Source: DALYLB01 sp046154695 (GTDB lineage: Bacteria; Acidobacteriota; Blastocatellia; RBC074). Taken from it: a DNA stretch of 25,438 nucleotides. Location of the stretch: positions 1 to 25,438 of the forward strand of contig JBJXFI010000074.1 in NCBI GenBank assembly GCA_046154695.1, written 5' to 3'. Below are positions 1-7,923 of the stretch, piece after piece. Numbering within the stretch: position 1 is the stretch's first letter; each line of letters begins with the position of its first letter. The notes under the pieces are model-generated. The model was given only the letters and a program-made list of their open reading frames with translations. It had not been told where the DNA came from and did not search any database. A program made the position numbers and the translations under genes.

Positions 1-213
1 GCGAAGCGGGTGGCAGCATAAAGCCTGGGGTGAAGGCGAAGCCGGAACCCCAGGGCTGGTAAAAAGGGTTTTCAAGCCCGTGAAACGGGCGACAGCGGAT
101 GCTCTGTCGCCCGTTTCACGGGCTCGCCAGCGTTTTCGAAGCGGTCCTGGGGCTTACGCCCCAGGCTTTATGCTGTCGCCTGCTTCGCAGGCTCCAATTC
201 CAAAACACCCTCT
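1..213. repeat. Structured MITE-like repeat, copy 1 (left end cut by window)
   Basis: Palindrome-rich element that matches the complete copy at 11220-11476 in the same orientation. Its right end (196-213) matches the 18-bp terminal inverted repeat of that copy with one mismatch; the left terminal repeat lies outside the window. Three internal hairpins are visible: arms 24-31/47-54, arms 75-95/104-124 (21 bp, perfect, 8-nt loop) and arms 146-153/158-165 (4-nt loop). They are enclosed by a longer outer pairing of roughly 1-30 with 159-188. Many sub-arms are themselves mini-hairpins with GAA or TTC loops. No protein is encoded. It is probably a non-autonomous mobilised repeat. Confidence 0.75.
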
Positions 214-669
214 TAGAAATTTTAGAGATAGACAGAAATAGTGATTTACGGTATCTTTTTTCGTGGTGACTTCACTGGCCGCTGGTCTTACTCGGCGGGT
301 TGATCCTCACAAGATGGGCGATTGAATCGAGCGATTGCAATATATTTGCTCTTCAAGGCCTGTCCGGTCAACGTGAATCACCCGATCAACATCTATCGTC
401 CGTTCGGTCGCATCCCGCCTCACGTATTCAGGGAGATCGAATGGAAAGCACCGACCCAACAGCGAACTGCCAACAGCGTATGACACGCTGGCGGATTCCC
501 ATTGGCTGACATCGCCGGGTTAGAAACGAAAACATCGCGGTCTGTCTCGGAATCATCGTGTCCATTCCGGCCGACCCGCATAACGCTATTCATCACCGTC
601 GCTGCGTTGCTGTCCTGCCCCAATGAATAGCCAGTTGTTCCCCTGCTGCTTTTTAAGGATACACACATT
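214..669. other. Intergenic region upstream of the surface-protein gene
   Basis: This 456-bp stretch lies between the structured repeat and the start of the DUF11-repeat protein. I see no convincing gene. One frame is open from 304 to a stop at 481-483 and has a protein-like composition, but it has no suitable start or ribosome binding site. A Shine-Dalgarno-like AAGGA at 655-659 serves the gene starting at 670. The promoter of the surface protein presumably lies here, but no -35/-10 pair stands out. Confidence 0.4.
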
Positions 670-3600
670 ATGAAGAAGTTCACCTTCACCTGCATCATCC
701 TGCTGCTTGTTGCACTCACCCTCAACAGCGCCGCGATGCGCGGATTTATGGGATGGATGAATACGCCCGTCGTGACGAAGGCCGAGATCGTGGGCAAGGA
801 CGGGGCGTTTACCGCGACGGCGCCGAACACAGTGGTCAACAAGTACGCGAGGTTGACGGTCGATGCCCCGGCGGGATCGGGGGCGGTGACGATCGAGAAT
901 CCGGGTGGAGCGAACGGGCTGGCCCCGGCAACGCTGACGCCCGGGGATCTGTTGATGATCATCCAGATGGCGGGGGCCTCGATCGACGCGAGCGACGGTC
1001 CGAATTATGGCCTGGTCACCAACCTCAACAACGCGGGGAGATATGAATTCGTCACGGTCAATGAGGTCAATGGAAATATCGTGACGCTCAATCCGCCCTG
1101 CGGCGGATTGCGGTTCGGATATTCGGCCGCCGGGAAGGTGCAGGTCATCCGGGTTCCGCAGTTCACGACATTGACGATCAACGCGGGAGCCTCGTTGACG
1201 GCCCCGCCCTGGAATGGAGTGACCGGGGGCATCGTGTCGGTGCATGTCGAGACGAATGCGGTGCTCAATGGAACGGTGGATGTGTCCGGGATCGGGTTCC
1301 GCGGAGGCGCCCTGTCGGCGGCGGGCGGCGGCGGATTTCGTTCCGACTATGTGAGCAGCCAGCAGGATTTCGGCGCGGAGAAGGGCGAAGGCATCGCCGG
1401 ATATCAATCCGATTATGACGATCTCGGCGGCCGGTATGGCCGCGGCGCGGCGGGGAACGCCGGCGGCGGCGGAACCGCGCATAACACGGGCGGCGGCGGC
1501 GGCGCGAACGGAAGCAACGGAAAGGTCTGGACAGGCCAGGGAGTCATGGACGGCGCGGCCCTGGGAGGAGCGCTGGCGTGGAAGCTCGATCCGGGCTATA
1601 TCGCCAACGGCAATGCGCTGACCGATTCCTCCGGCGGCGGGCGCGGCGGGTACAGCTATGCGGTGGTCAACGGCGACGCGCTGACGCAGGGCCCGGGCAA
1701 TGACGTCTGGAGCGGGGACAAACGACGCGAAGTCGGCGGCATCGGCGGGCGACCGGTCCCGCAGGATACGGCGGGGCGTCTCTTTTTCGGCGGCGGCGGC
1801 GGTGCCGGCGCGCAGAACAATGACAGCGGCGGCGCGGGCGGCAACGGCGGCGGGATGGTCTTTCTGATCGCCAACAGCATCAGCGGCAGCGGGATGATCA
1901 AGGCCAACGGAACCAATGGCGGCAATACCCGCAATGATCACCGCGATGCGCCCGGCGGCGCGGGCGCCGGCGGGACGATCGTCGTCAACGCCCAGATTCT
2001 GAGCGGCATCAGCGCGCAGGCCAACGGGGGCGTCGGGGGCAATCAATCGCAGCCCGTGCTGCCCTATTCCGACGAATCGGAAGGACCGGGCGGCGGCGGC
2101 GGCGGCGGCTACATCGCCTATTCGGGCGGCTCGATCACCACGGAGGTCAAGGGCGGCGCGAATGGAATCACGGCCGCATCGGCCGTCGCGGAATTTCCGG
2201 TCAACGGCTCGACGCGAGGCGCGGCGGGCGCGGTCTCGAATATCATTACCAGCATTCCCTTCTGCTCGACCACAAGCGACCTTTCGATCACCAAGACCAA
2301 CAACACGACCACGATTGTCCCGGGCGCGCCGACGACCTACACGGTCATCGCGAGGAACAATGGCCCGCGAGATGTGTTCGGTATCAATGTGAGAGACACC
2401 CTGCCGGCCGTCTTCAGCAACATCTCGTGGACGTGCACGGCGACGACGGGCTCGAACTGCTTTTCGGGCGCGGGCACAGGCAATCTTGACACGCGGGTCA
2501 ACCTTCTCAATGGAGGCGCGGCGACCTTTTTGATCACGGCGACGCCCGATCCTTCGGCCACGGGAACGGTCACCAACACCGCAACGATCGCGCCTCCGGC
2601 TGGGGCCATCGACGTCGATCCGACCAACAATTCGGCGAGCGACACCGACACGTTCACGCCGCGCGCCGATCTGGCCGTCACCAAGACGAACGGCGCCACA
2701 TCGGTCACGGCGGGCACGGCGACCTCCTACACGATCGTCGTGACGAACAACGGCCCGAGCAGCGTGCCGAGTGGCTCGGTCAGCGATCCGATGCCCGCCA
2801 AGTTGGGCAATGTCACCTGGACCTGCGTCGCCTCGGCGGGATCGAGCTGCGCAGCCGCGTCGGGAACCGGAAGCATCGCGACGACCGTCAGCTTGCTTCC
2901 CGGGGGAACCGCGACCTTCGCCGTCTCGGCGACCGTCCTGGCCGCGGCGTCCGGGATGCTCGACAACACCGTGACGACGGCGACGCCCGCTACCGTCACC
3001 GAGACCAACCCGGCCAACAACAGCGCGACCGACAGCGACACGATTCTGGTGACGGCCGATCTGACGATCACCAAGACAAACAATGCCACATCCTCGATTC
3101 CGGGAACGCAGACGATCTATACGGTCGTCGCGGCCAATAACGGCCCCGGAGCCGTCACCGGCGCGATCGTCACCGACACGCTGCCGGCCCAACTGACCAG
3201 CGCCGCCTGGACTTGCGCGGCCTCGGGCGGATCGAGCTGCCAGGCGGCGAGCGGAACGGGGTCGATCAACACAATCGTCAATCTCGGCATCACCGGAACG
3301 GCGACCTTCACGATCACGGCGACGATCTCGGCGACGGCGACCGGCTCGCTGGCCAACACCGCGTCCATAGCGGCGCCGACCGGCGCAACCGATCCCAACC
3401 CGGGCAACAACACCGCGACCGACACGGATCAACTGACGCCGCAGGCCGACCTGAGCATCGTCAAGACTCTCAACACAAATCCTGTGACTGCCGGGATGCC
3501 GGTCAGATACACCATCGAGGCGAGCAACCTCGGGCCCAGCGCGGTGACGGGAGCAACGGTCACGGACACGCTCCCGCCGCAGCTTCTCAACGCGACATGG

Positions 3601-5580
3601 ACATGCGCCGCGACCGGCGGATCGAGCTGCGGCGCGGCGAGCGGCGCCGGCAGCATCAATTCGACGGTCACGCTGCTTCCCGCCGGCAAGGCCACATTCA
3701 TCATCAACGCGACGGTGGCGCCGGATGCGACGGGAACGCTCGTCAATGCGGCGACGGTCACCTCGCCGCCGCAAACGCCCGATCCGATTCCGGGCAATGG
3801 CTCGTCGACGACATCGAGCCCGATCGTTCCGACGGCGGACCTGCGCATCACCAAGACGGCCTCGCCGAACCCCGTTCGCGCCAGCGAGAACGTGACCTTC
3901 ATGCTCCTCGTGACGAACGCCGGCCCTTCGATGGCCGATTCCGTCTCGGTCTCCGACCCGCTGCCGAGCGGCCTGACGCTTGTCTCCGCCGTCTCCTCAA
4001 AGGGAACCTGCGGCGGAACCCAGACCGTCACCTGCGAGATCGGCAAGATGGACGCCACGGCGCCCAACAATACCGCCACGATCACGATCGTCGCCCTTGT
4101 CGACTCCGCGTTCACGCCGGGCCCGCTATCGAACGTCGCGACCGTCGGCAGCCCCACGCACGATCCGGTCCCGAACAACAACTCCGGCAGCGTCACGGTT
4201 CCCGTCCAGCCTCCGCCGGCGGCGCGATTCACGACGACCAACATCGCCATCCGCAGCAGCGGCGTCGATGTCTGCATTCGCGGCGGGAACGTGATGACCT
4301 ACGAGATCAAACTGACCAATTCCGGAGACGGCGTGCAGCGGGACAACAGCGGCCCCGAGTTCACGGCGGTTCTGCCGGCGCAAATCTCGACGGTCGCCGG
4401 CTCGTGCACCGCTTCGGGAGGCGCCTGCGCCATCGGAAGCAGCAGCCAGGTCGAATGGAACGGAACGGTCCAGCCGAATCAGACGGTGACGATCTCCTTC
4501 CAGTTCCGGATTCGCCAGGGCCTGCCCGACAAGACGCGCTTCTGCACCGATTTCAGGGTGAATTACGACACGAACAACGATGGCGTCAACGACGCGACGA
4601 CGCCGGCTTCCTCCTGCCTGGAGACAAACTGCGCGCCCGCGCCCTGCACCGGCCCCGATTGCCCGGAGATCGGCCCCGGTAATCCGATCCCGGAGCTTCC
4701 CAACAGTACGGGCGGCGGCCAGCGCCCCGGATCCATCCTGATCTACCCGATCTATATTTCGGATCCGACCAACTCCAATTCCCAGAACACGCGCATCAAC
4801 ATCACGAACATCGACGTTTCGCGACCCGCTTTTCTGCACATGTTCTTCGTCGACGGCAGCTCCTGCTCCGTCGCCGACAACTATCTCTGCCTGACGCCGA
4901 ATCAGACGACAACCTTCCTGATGTCGGATCTCGATCCGGGCGTCTCGGGCTATCTGGTCGCCGTCGCCGTCGATGACAAGGGCTGGCCCGTCAAATTCAA
5001 TTATCTGATCGGAGACGAGTACGTGAAGTTCTCTTCCGGGCACGCCGCGAACCTCGGCGCCGAGGCCGTCCCCGCCATCGATGTGCCGCAACCGACGATG
5101 TCCTCGAACACCGCCGCGATCCAGTTCAACGGCGCGCAATTCGGCTATCTCGGCCGGGTGCTCGCGGCCGACAGCATTCCGAGCGTGGCGGACGGCAACT
5201 CCACCATGCTCATTCTCGACCGCATCGGCGGCGATCTCGCCATCGGCGCCTCGACCATCGGATCGATGTTCGGCCTCCTCTATAATGACGCCGAAAACGC
5301 CTTCAGCTTCAATGTCACGCAGGGCTCATGCCAGATGCGGAATATTCTCAGCTCCTCGTTCCCGCGCACATCGCCTCGATTCACCGAAGTGGTCGCCGCG
5401 GGACGGACCGGCTGGATCAAGCTCTGGCTCAATACCCCGGGCAATGAAGGCGGCCTGATCGGCGCCACGATCAACTTCAATCAGAATATCGGCGGATACC
5501 GGGGCGGGCACAGTCTGCACAAGCTGACCCTGGGGAGCTCGACCCTGAACATTCCGGTCTTCGCTCCCTCCTGCCAGTAA
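670..5580 (+). CDS. Large secreted surface protein: glycine-rich region plus tandem DUF11/TIGR01451-type repeats
   Basis: Protein of 1636 residues, probably exported to the cell surface. Residues 1-22 form a Sec signal peptide (basic start, then a hydrophobic stretch rich in I/L/V). Residues about 60-200 are beta-rich. Residues about 205-530 are glycine-rich with runs of four to five glycines. From residue 537, DUF11-type (conserved repeat domain) Ig-like units begin at 537, 667, 797, 927 and 1057, each opening with D-L-x-I/V-x-K-T and containing an NNGP-like motif and a TWTC motif. A diverged sixth unit follows at about 1182-1300. A proline-rich, cysteine-containing linker leads to a C-terminal domain (about 1345-1636) that I do not recognise by name. 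AAGGA lies 10 nt before the ATG. No LPXTG sorting signal is visible. An adhesin or matrix role is inference; DUF11 repeats are common in surface proteins. Confidence 0.85.
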   Translation: MKKFTFTCIILLLVALTLNSAAMRGFMGWMNTPVVTKAEIVGKDGAFTATAPNTVVNKYARLTVDAPAGSGAVTIENPGGANGLAPATLTPGDLLMIIQMAGASIDASDGPNYGLVTNLNNAGRYEFVTVNEVNGNIVTLNPPCGGLRFGYSAAGKVQVIRVPQFTTLTINAGASLTAPPWNGVTGGIVSVHVETNAVLNGTVDVSGIGFRGGALSAAGGGGFRSDYVSSQQDFGAEKGEGIAGYQSDYDDLGGRYGRGAAGNAGGGGTAHNTGGGGGANGSNGKVWTGQGVMDGAALGGALAWKLDPGYIANGNALTDSSGGGRGGYSYAVVNGDALTQGPGNDVWSGDKRREVGGIGGRPVPQDTAGRLFFGGGGGAGAQNNDSGGAGGNGGGMVFLIANSISGSGMIKANGTNGGNTRNDHRDAPGGAGAGGTIVVNAQILSGISAQANGGVGGNQSQPVLPYSDESEGPGGGGGGGYIAYSGGSITTEVKGGANGITAASAVAEFPVNGSTRGAAGAVSNIITSIPFCSTTSDLSITKTNNTTTIVPGAPTTYTVIARNNGPRDVFGINVRDTLPAVFSNISWTCTATTGSNCFSGAGTGNLDTRVNLLNGGAATFLITATPDPSATGTVTNTATIAPPAGAIDVDPTNNSASDTDTFTPRADLAVTKTNGATSVTAGTATSYTIVVTNNGPSSVPSGSVSDPMPAKLGNVTWTCVASAGSSCAAASGTGSIATTVSLLPGGTATFAVSATVLAAASGMLDNTVTTATPATVTETNPANNSATDSDTILVTADLTITKTNNATSSIPGTQTIYTVVAANNGPGAVTGAIVTDTLPAQLTSAAWTCAASGGSSCQAASGTGSINTIVNLGITGTATFTITATISATATGSLANTASIAAPTGATDPNPGNNTATDTDQLTPQADLSIVKTLNTNPVTAGMPVRYTIEASNLGPSAVTGATVTDTLPPQLLNATWTCAATGGSSCGAASGAGSINSTVTLLPAGKATFIINATVAPDATGTLVNAATVTSPPQTPDPIPGNGSSTTSSPIVPTADLRITKTASPNPVRASENVTFMLLVTNAGPSMADSVSVSDPLPSGLTLVSAVSSKGTCGGTQTVTCEIGKMDATAPNNTATITIVALVDSAFTPGPLSNVATVGSPTHDPVPNNNSGSVTVPVQPPPAARFTTTNIAIRSSGVDVCIRGGNVMTYEIKLTNSGDGVQRDNSGPEFTAVLPAQISTVAGSCTASGGACAIGSSSQVEWNGTVQPNQTVTISFQFRIRQGLPDKTRFCTDFRVNYDTNNDGVNDATTPASSCLETNCAPAPCTGPDCPEIGPGNPIPELPNSTGGGQRPGSILIYPIYISDPTNSNSQNTRINITNIDVSRPAFLHMFFVDGSSCSVADNYLCLTPNQTTTFLMSDLDPGVSGYLVAVAVDDKGWPVKFNYLIGDEYVKFSSGHAANLGAEAVPAIDVPQPTMSSNTAAIQFNGAQFGYLGRVLAADSIPSVADGNSTMLILDRIGGDLAIGASTIGSMFGLLYNDAENAFSFNVTQGSCQMRNILSSSFPRTSPRFTEVVAAGRTGWIKLWLNTPGNEGGLIGATINFNQNIGGYRGGHSLHKLTLGSSTLNIPVFAPSCQ
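2278..4210 (+). repeat. Tandem 390-bp coding repeats (DUF11 units)
   Basis: Five consecutive repeat units begin at 2278, 2668, 3058, 3448 and 3838, so four spacings in succession are exactly 390 bp (130 codons). The units are diverged in sequence but keep the opening D-L-x-I/V-x-K-T, the central TWTC/SSC cysteine pair and the closing N-N/G-x-S motif. The fifth unit departs from the pattern internally and is a few residues shorter. The constant length suggests expansion by unit duplication followed by substitution without indels. Confidence 0.85.
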
Positions 5581-5647
5581 CCTTCTCGATGCTCATTCGC
5601 GCCGGGGGGCGATTCTAGATCGGTTTGCAATTGAGTGGAGGGAATTA

Positions 5648-5735
5648 ACCACGGAGAGCACGGGACCACGGGGAGGCAGAATGCGAAAACATTGGCTTTC
5701 TTTCTTCTCCCCCGTGTCCCCGTGCTCCCCGTGGT
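5648..5735. repeat. Long imperfect inverted repeat (CCACGGGGA-type)
   Basis: The left arm begins at 5648 with ACCACGGAGAGCACGGG and the right arm ends at 5735 with CCCCGTGCTCCCCGTGGT. The arms are about 28 nt, imperfectly complementary, and separated by about 31 nt. It lies 67 bp after the stop codon of the surface protein. It could fold in the transcript and act as a 3' end structure, but there is no T-tract directly after it. The CCACGG-type composition resembles dispersed intergenic repeats seen in many environmental genomes. Confidence 0.65.
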
Positions 5736-5960
5736 GACTCTCTTCCGTAAATGCAACTGCAAAGCGATATAAATGACAGGATCGCCCTCCCGGCTCTCCG
5801 CTTCTCTCATCCCTTCCCGCCGACGCACCACCGAACACACCTCGACAACCGGTTCGAGAACGCCCCGGCTATGCGGCAGCCTCCAATTTTTTCCACGGGG
5901 ATTCAATCACGGCACACGCCATGCCCTGACTGTCGCAAGCGCGCGCGCCACAAAAGAAAA

Positions 5961-6025
5961 GAGGCAAAGACTGCATCGCGAAAAGTAAATACAACCGTAC
6001 TTATCGCAAATTCAATCTTTGCCTC
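5961..6025. repeat. Imperfect hairpin with GAGGCAAAGA ends
   Basis: GAGGCAAAGA at 5961-5970 pairs exactly with TCTTTGCCTC at 6016-6025. Inside this, GCGAAAAGTA pairs with TACTTATCGC with one mismatch. The whole 65-bp segment can therefore form one long imperfect stem with a small loop. It is AT-richer than the neighbouring genes. The role is unknown; a small repeat element or an RNA structure is possible. Confidence 0.55.
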
Positions 6026-6142
6026 GTCAGCGAAATGTAAGCTACCCTAAACGGCCTTTGCACTTCTTGTCGGGCAAGCCTGGGGGAGGAACAAAGGCCG
6101 CCTCTCAACGAAGGAGGACATCAAACTCAAAAATCGAACTAT

Positions 6143-6171
6143 TCCCCCGATGCGACCCTCGCATCGGGGGA
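6143..6171. repeat. Perfect 13-bp hairpin with 3-nt loop
   Basis: TCCCCCGATGCGA at 6143-6155 is exactly complementary to 6159-6171, with loop CCC. It is a very stable stem but has no T-run on either side that would make it a classical intrinsic terminator. It lies about 340 bp upstream of the winged-helix NTPase gene. Confidence 0.6.
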
Positions 6172-6514
6172 GAATTTCAGGGCAATTCCCTCTTCTTCGG
6201 GGCGATGATGGCGATTCCCTTGCGGGGTTCACACAAGCAATCACCCCAAGGCGGAGAAGTTGGCTGGAGCCCTGTCAGAATCCGAAATGCAGTGGTGGCA
6301 AGAATGCCACGGCAAATTATCCCGCGATCGGCCCCTGATTAGGAAGACCGCGCATATGGTTTTATTGCGACCTTTCACCAATTTGCTTTAGAATCCCCAT
6401 CACTGCGAGACAGTTATACAATTGTGCGGGGCGAAAAGTCCTTAAGATCGCTCCTTAAATTTTCCAAAATTTCCTGAAAAGCCGGAGGAGATTTGCAGTT
6501 GAAGGCGAGGTGGG

Positions 6515-7897
6515 ATGGGGAGATATCGGTTTGGCCCTTTTCATCTTGATGGGGGGAAGCGTCTGTTGCGGCGGGAGGGGGAGATCGTCTCGTTGACGCC
6601 GAAGGTGCTCGATCTGTTGTGTGTGCTGGTGGAAAGTCATGGGAGGGTGGTTGAGAAGGAGGAGTTGATACGGCGGGTGTGGCAGGACACGATCGTCGAG
6701 GACGGGAATCTGAGCGTCTACATCTCGACGCTGCGGAAGACGCTGGGAGAGACTCATCGGGAGCATCGGTATATCGTGACGCACTCGGGGCGGGGATATA
6801 GTTTCGTGGCGGAGGTGCTGGAGGAGGAGACGGCGGAGGCGGCCGAGGCGGGGGCGCTTTCCGGGGATGGGATGCGGCTCCGGATCGAGCCGACGGGAGG
6901 AGCGCTTCCCCTCGGCTCTCCGTTTTACATTGAGCGGGAGACCGACGGGGAGTTCAGCGGCGCGCTGTCGCGGCGGGACAGCATCGTCCTGATCAAGGGG
7001 TCGCGGCAGGCGGGGAAGACATCGCTGCTTGCGCGCGGCTTCGAGCAGGCGCGGAGCCGGGGTTCGCGGGTGGTGCTGACCGATTTTCAGGATCTGAACG
7101 CGGAGTATCTCGAATCGGTCGACAAGCTGCTCCTGATGTTGGCGGAGTTGATCGCGGATGAGTTCGAGCTGAGCGTTCGGCCGCATCAGTCGTGGAATCC
7201 GCATATCGGACCGAGCAGCAATTTCGAGCGATATTGGAAGCGATGCGTACTGCGGGAGGTTCCGGGTTCGATCATTTGGGGGCTGGACGAGGTGGACCGG
7301 CTGTTCAATTATCCCTATGCGAGCGAGGTTTTTGGGCTGTTTCGATCGTGGCATAACAAGCGGGCGCTGGATCCCGGGGGGCAGTGGTCACGCCTGACGC
7401 TGACCATGGCGTATGCGACCGAGGCCCACCTTTTCATCACGGATCTCAACCAGTCGCCGTTCAATGTCGGGACGAGGCTGAGTCTGGAGGATTTCACGCC
7501 GGAGCAGGTGGTGGAGTTGAATCACCGATATGGATCTCCCCTGCGCACGATCGAGGAAATGTCGAAGTTTCACCAGCTCGTTGGGGGGCATCCGTTTCTG
7601 GTCAATCACGGATTGCGCGAGATCGAGCGGCGGAAGATGACGGTGGCGCAATTCGTGGAACAGGCCGGCAGCGAGGACGGCCCCTTCGGGGATCACCTGG
7701 AGCGCCTGCGGATCTCGCTCAACCGGGATCAGGAGCTGCTGCTGGCGGTCAAGGAGATGCTTCGCAATCGGATGTGTCCGACGACGGAGAGCTTTTATCG
7801 GCTGCGCAGCGCGGGAGTGATCCGGGGCCATTCGAACCGGGATGCGACGCTGCGATGCGGGCTTTATCGCCTCTTCCTGGGGCGGAACACGCTCTGA
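6515..7897 (+). CDS. Winged-helix DNA-binding domain fused to AAA-like (AAA_35-type) NTPase
   Basis: 460-residue putative transcription factor. Residues 1-100 form an OmpR/PhoB-type C-terminal winged helix, with Y-x-F-G-P-F near the start, LTPKVLDLLCVLVE, the recognition region and a closing HSGRGYSF wing motif. There is no receiver domain. A short acidic linker (about 103-115) leads to an AAA-like NTPase domain (about 130-390) with Walker A G-SRQA-GKTS at 162-170 and Walker B ending at D258-E259. Further shared motifs are SPFNVGTRLSLEDFT and GHPFL. An in-frame stop at 6500-6502 rules out upstream starts, so ATG 6515 is chosen although the Shine-Dalgarno is weak. The gene lies 26 bp ahead of a second NTPase gene with the same domain. 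It is probably cytoplasmic. Its target genes and the trigger for its NTPase are unknown. Confidence 0.85.
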   Translation: MGRYRFGPFHLDGGKRLLRREGEIVSLTPKVLDLLCVLVESHGRVVEKEELIRRVWQDTIVEDGNLSVYISTLRKTLGETHREHRYIVTHSGRGYSFVAEVLEEETAEAAEAGALSGDGMRLRIEPTGGALPLGSPFYIERETDGEFSGALSRRDSIVLIKGSRQAGKTSLLARGFEQARSRGSRVVLTDFQDLNAEYLESVDKLLLMLAELIADEFELSVRPHQSWNPHIGPSSNFERYWKRCVLREVPGSIIWGLDEVDRLFNYPYASEVFGLFRSWHNKRALDPGGQWSRLTLTMAYATEAHLFITDLNQSPFNVGTRLSLEDFTPEQVVELNHRYGSPLRTIEEMSKFHQLVGGHPFLVNHGLREIERRKMTVAQFVEQAGSEDGPFGDHLERLRISLNRDQELLLAVKEMLRNRMCPTTESFYRLRSAGVIRGHSNRDATLRCGLYRLFLGRNTL

Positions 7898-7923
7898 CGC
7901 CGCCCGCGAGCCCTTGAGAATTC

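Larger units (their letters stand above)
5581..6514. other. Intergenic region with three hairpin elements, no convincing gene
   Basis: 934 bp without a supportable coding region; the short open frames have no ribosome binding site and no recognisable motif. The region holds three separate inverted repeats at 5648-5735, 5961-6025 and 6143-6171, listed separately. The last 170 bp (about 6340-6510) is AT-richer than its surroundings and is the likely promoter region of the winged-helix NTPase gene. I could not place a confident promoter. Confidence 0.5.

Noticed and set aside
1..213. A possible CRISPR array or tRNA at the left edge, suggested by repeated palindromes and the cloverleaf shape
   Set aside because: There is no regular repeat-spacer pattern, and the stems do not have tRNA dimensions, an anticodon loop or a CCA end. 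The sequence recurs as a mobile-type repeat at 11220.
586..3774. A 1062-codon open frame on the minus strand opposite the surface-protein gene
   Set aside because: It is arginine-rich and low in complexity, as expected for the antisense of GC-rich repeated coding DNA. The plus-strand frame has a signal peptide, a ribosome binding site and recognised domains.
3213..4682. A 489-codon plus-strand frame inside the DUF11 repeats
   Set aside because: It is a frame-shifted reading of the repeat DNA with no family motif and no ribosome binding site.
5751..6342. Short overlapping plus-strand frames in the gap after the surface protein
   Set aside because: No ribosome binding site and no motif, and they cross inverted repeats. 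They are best taken as noncoding.
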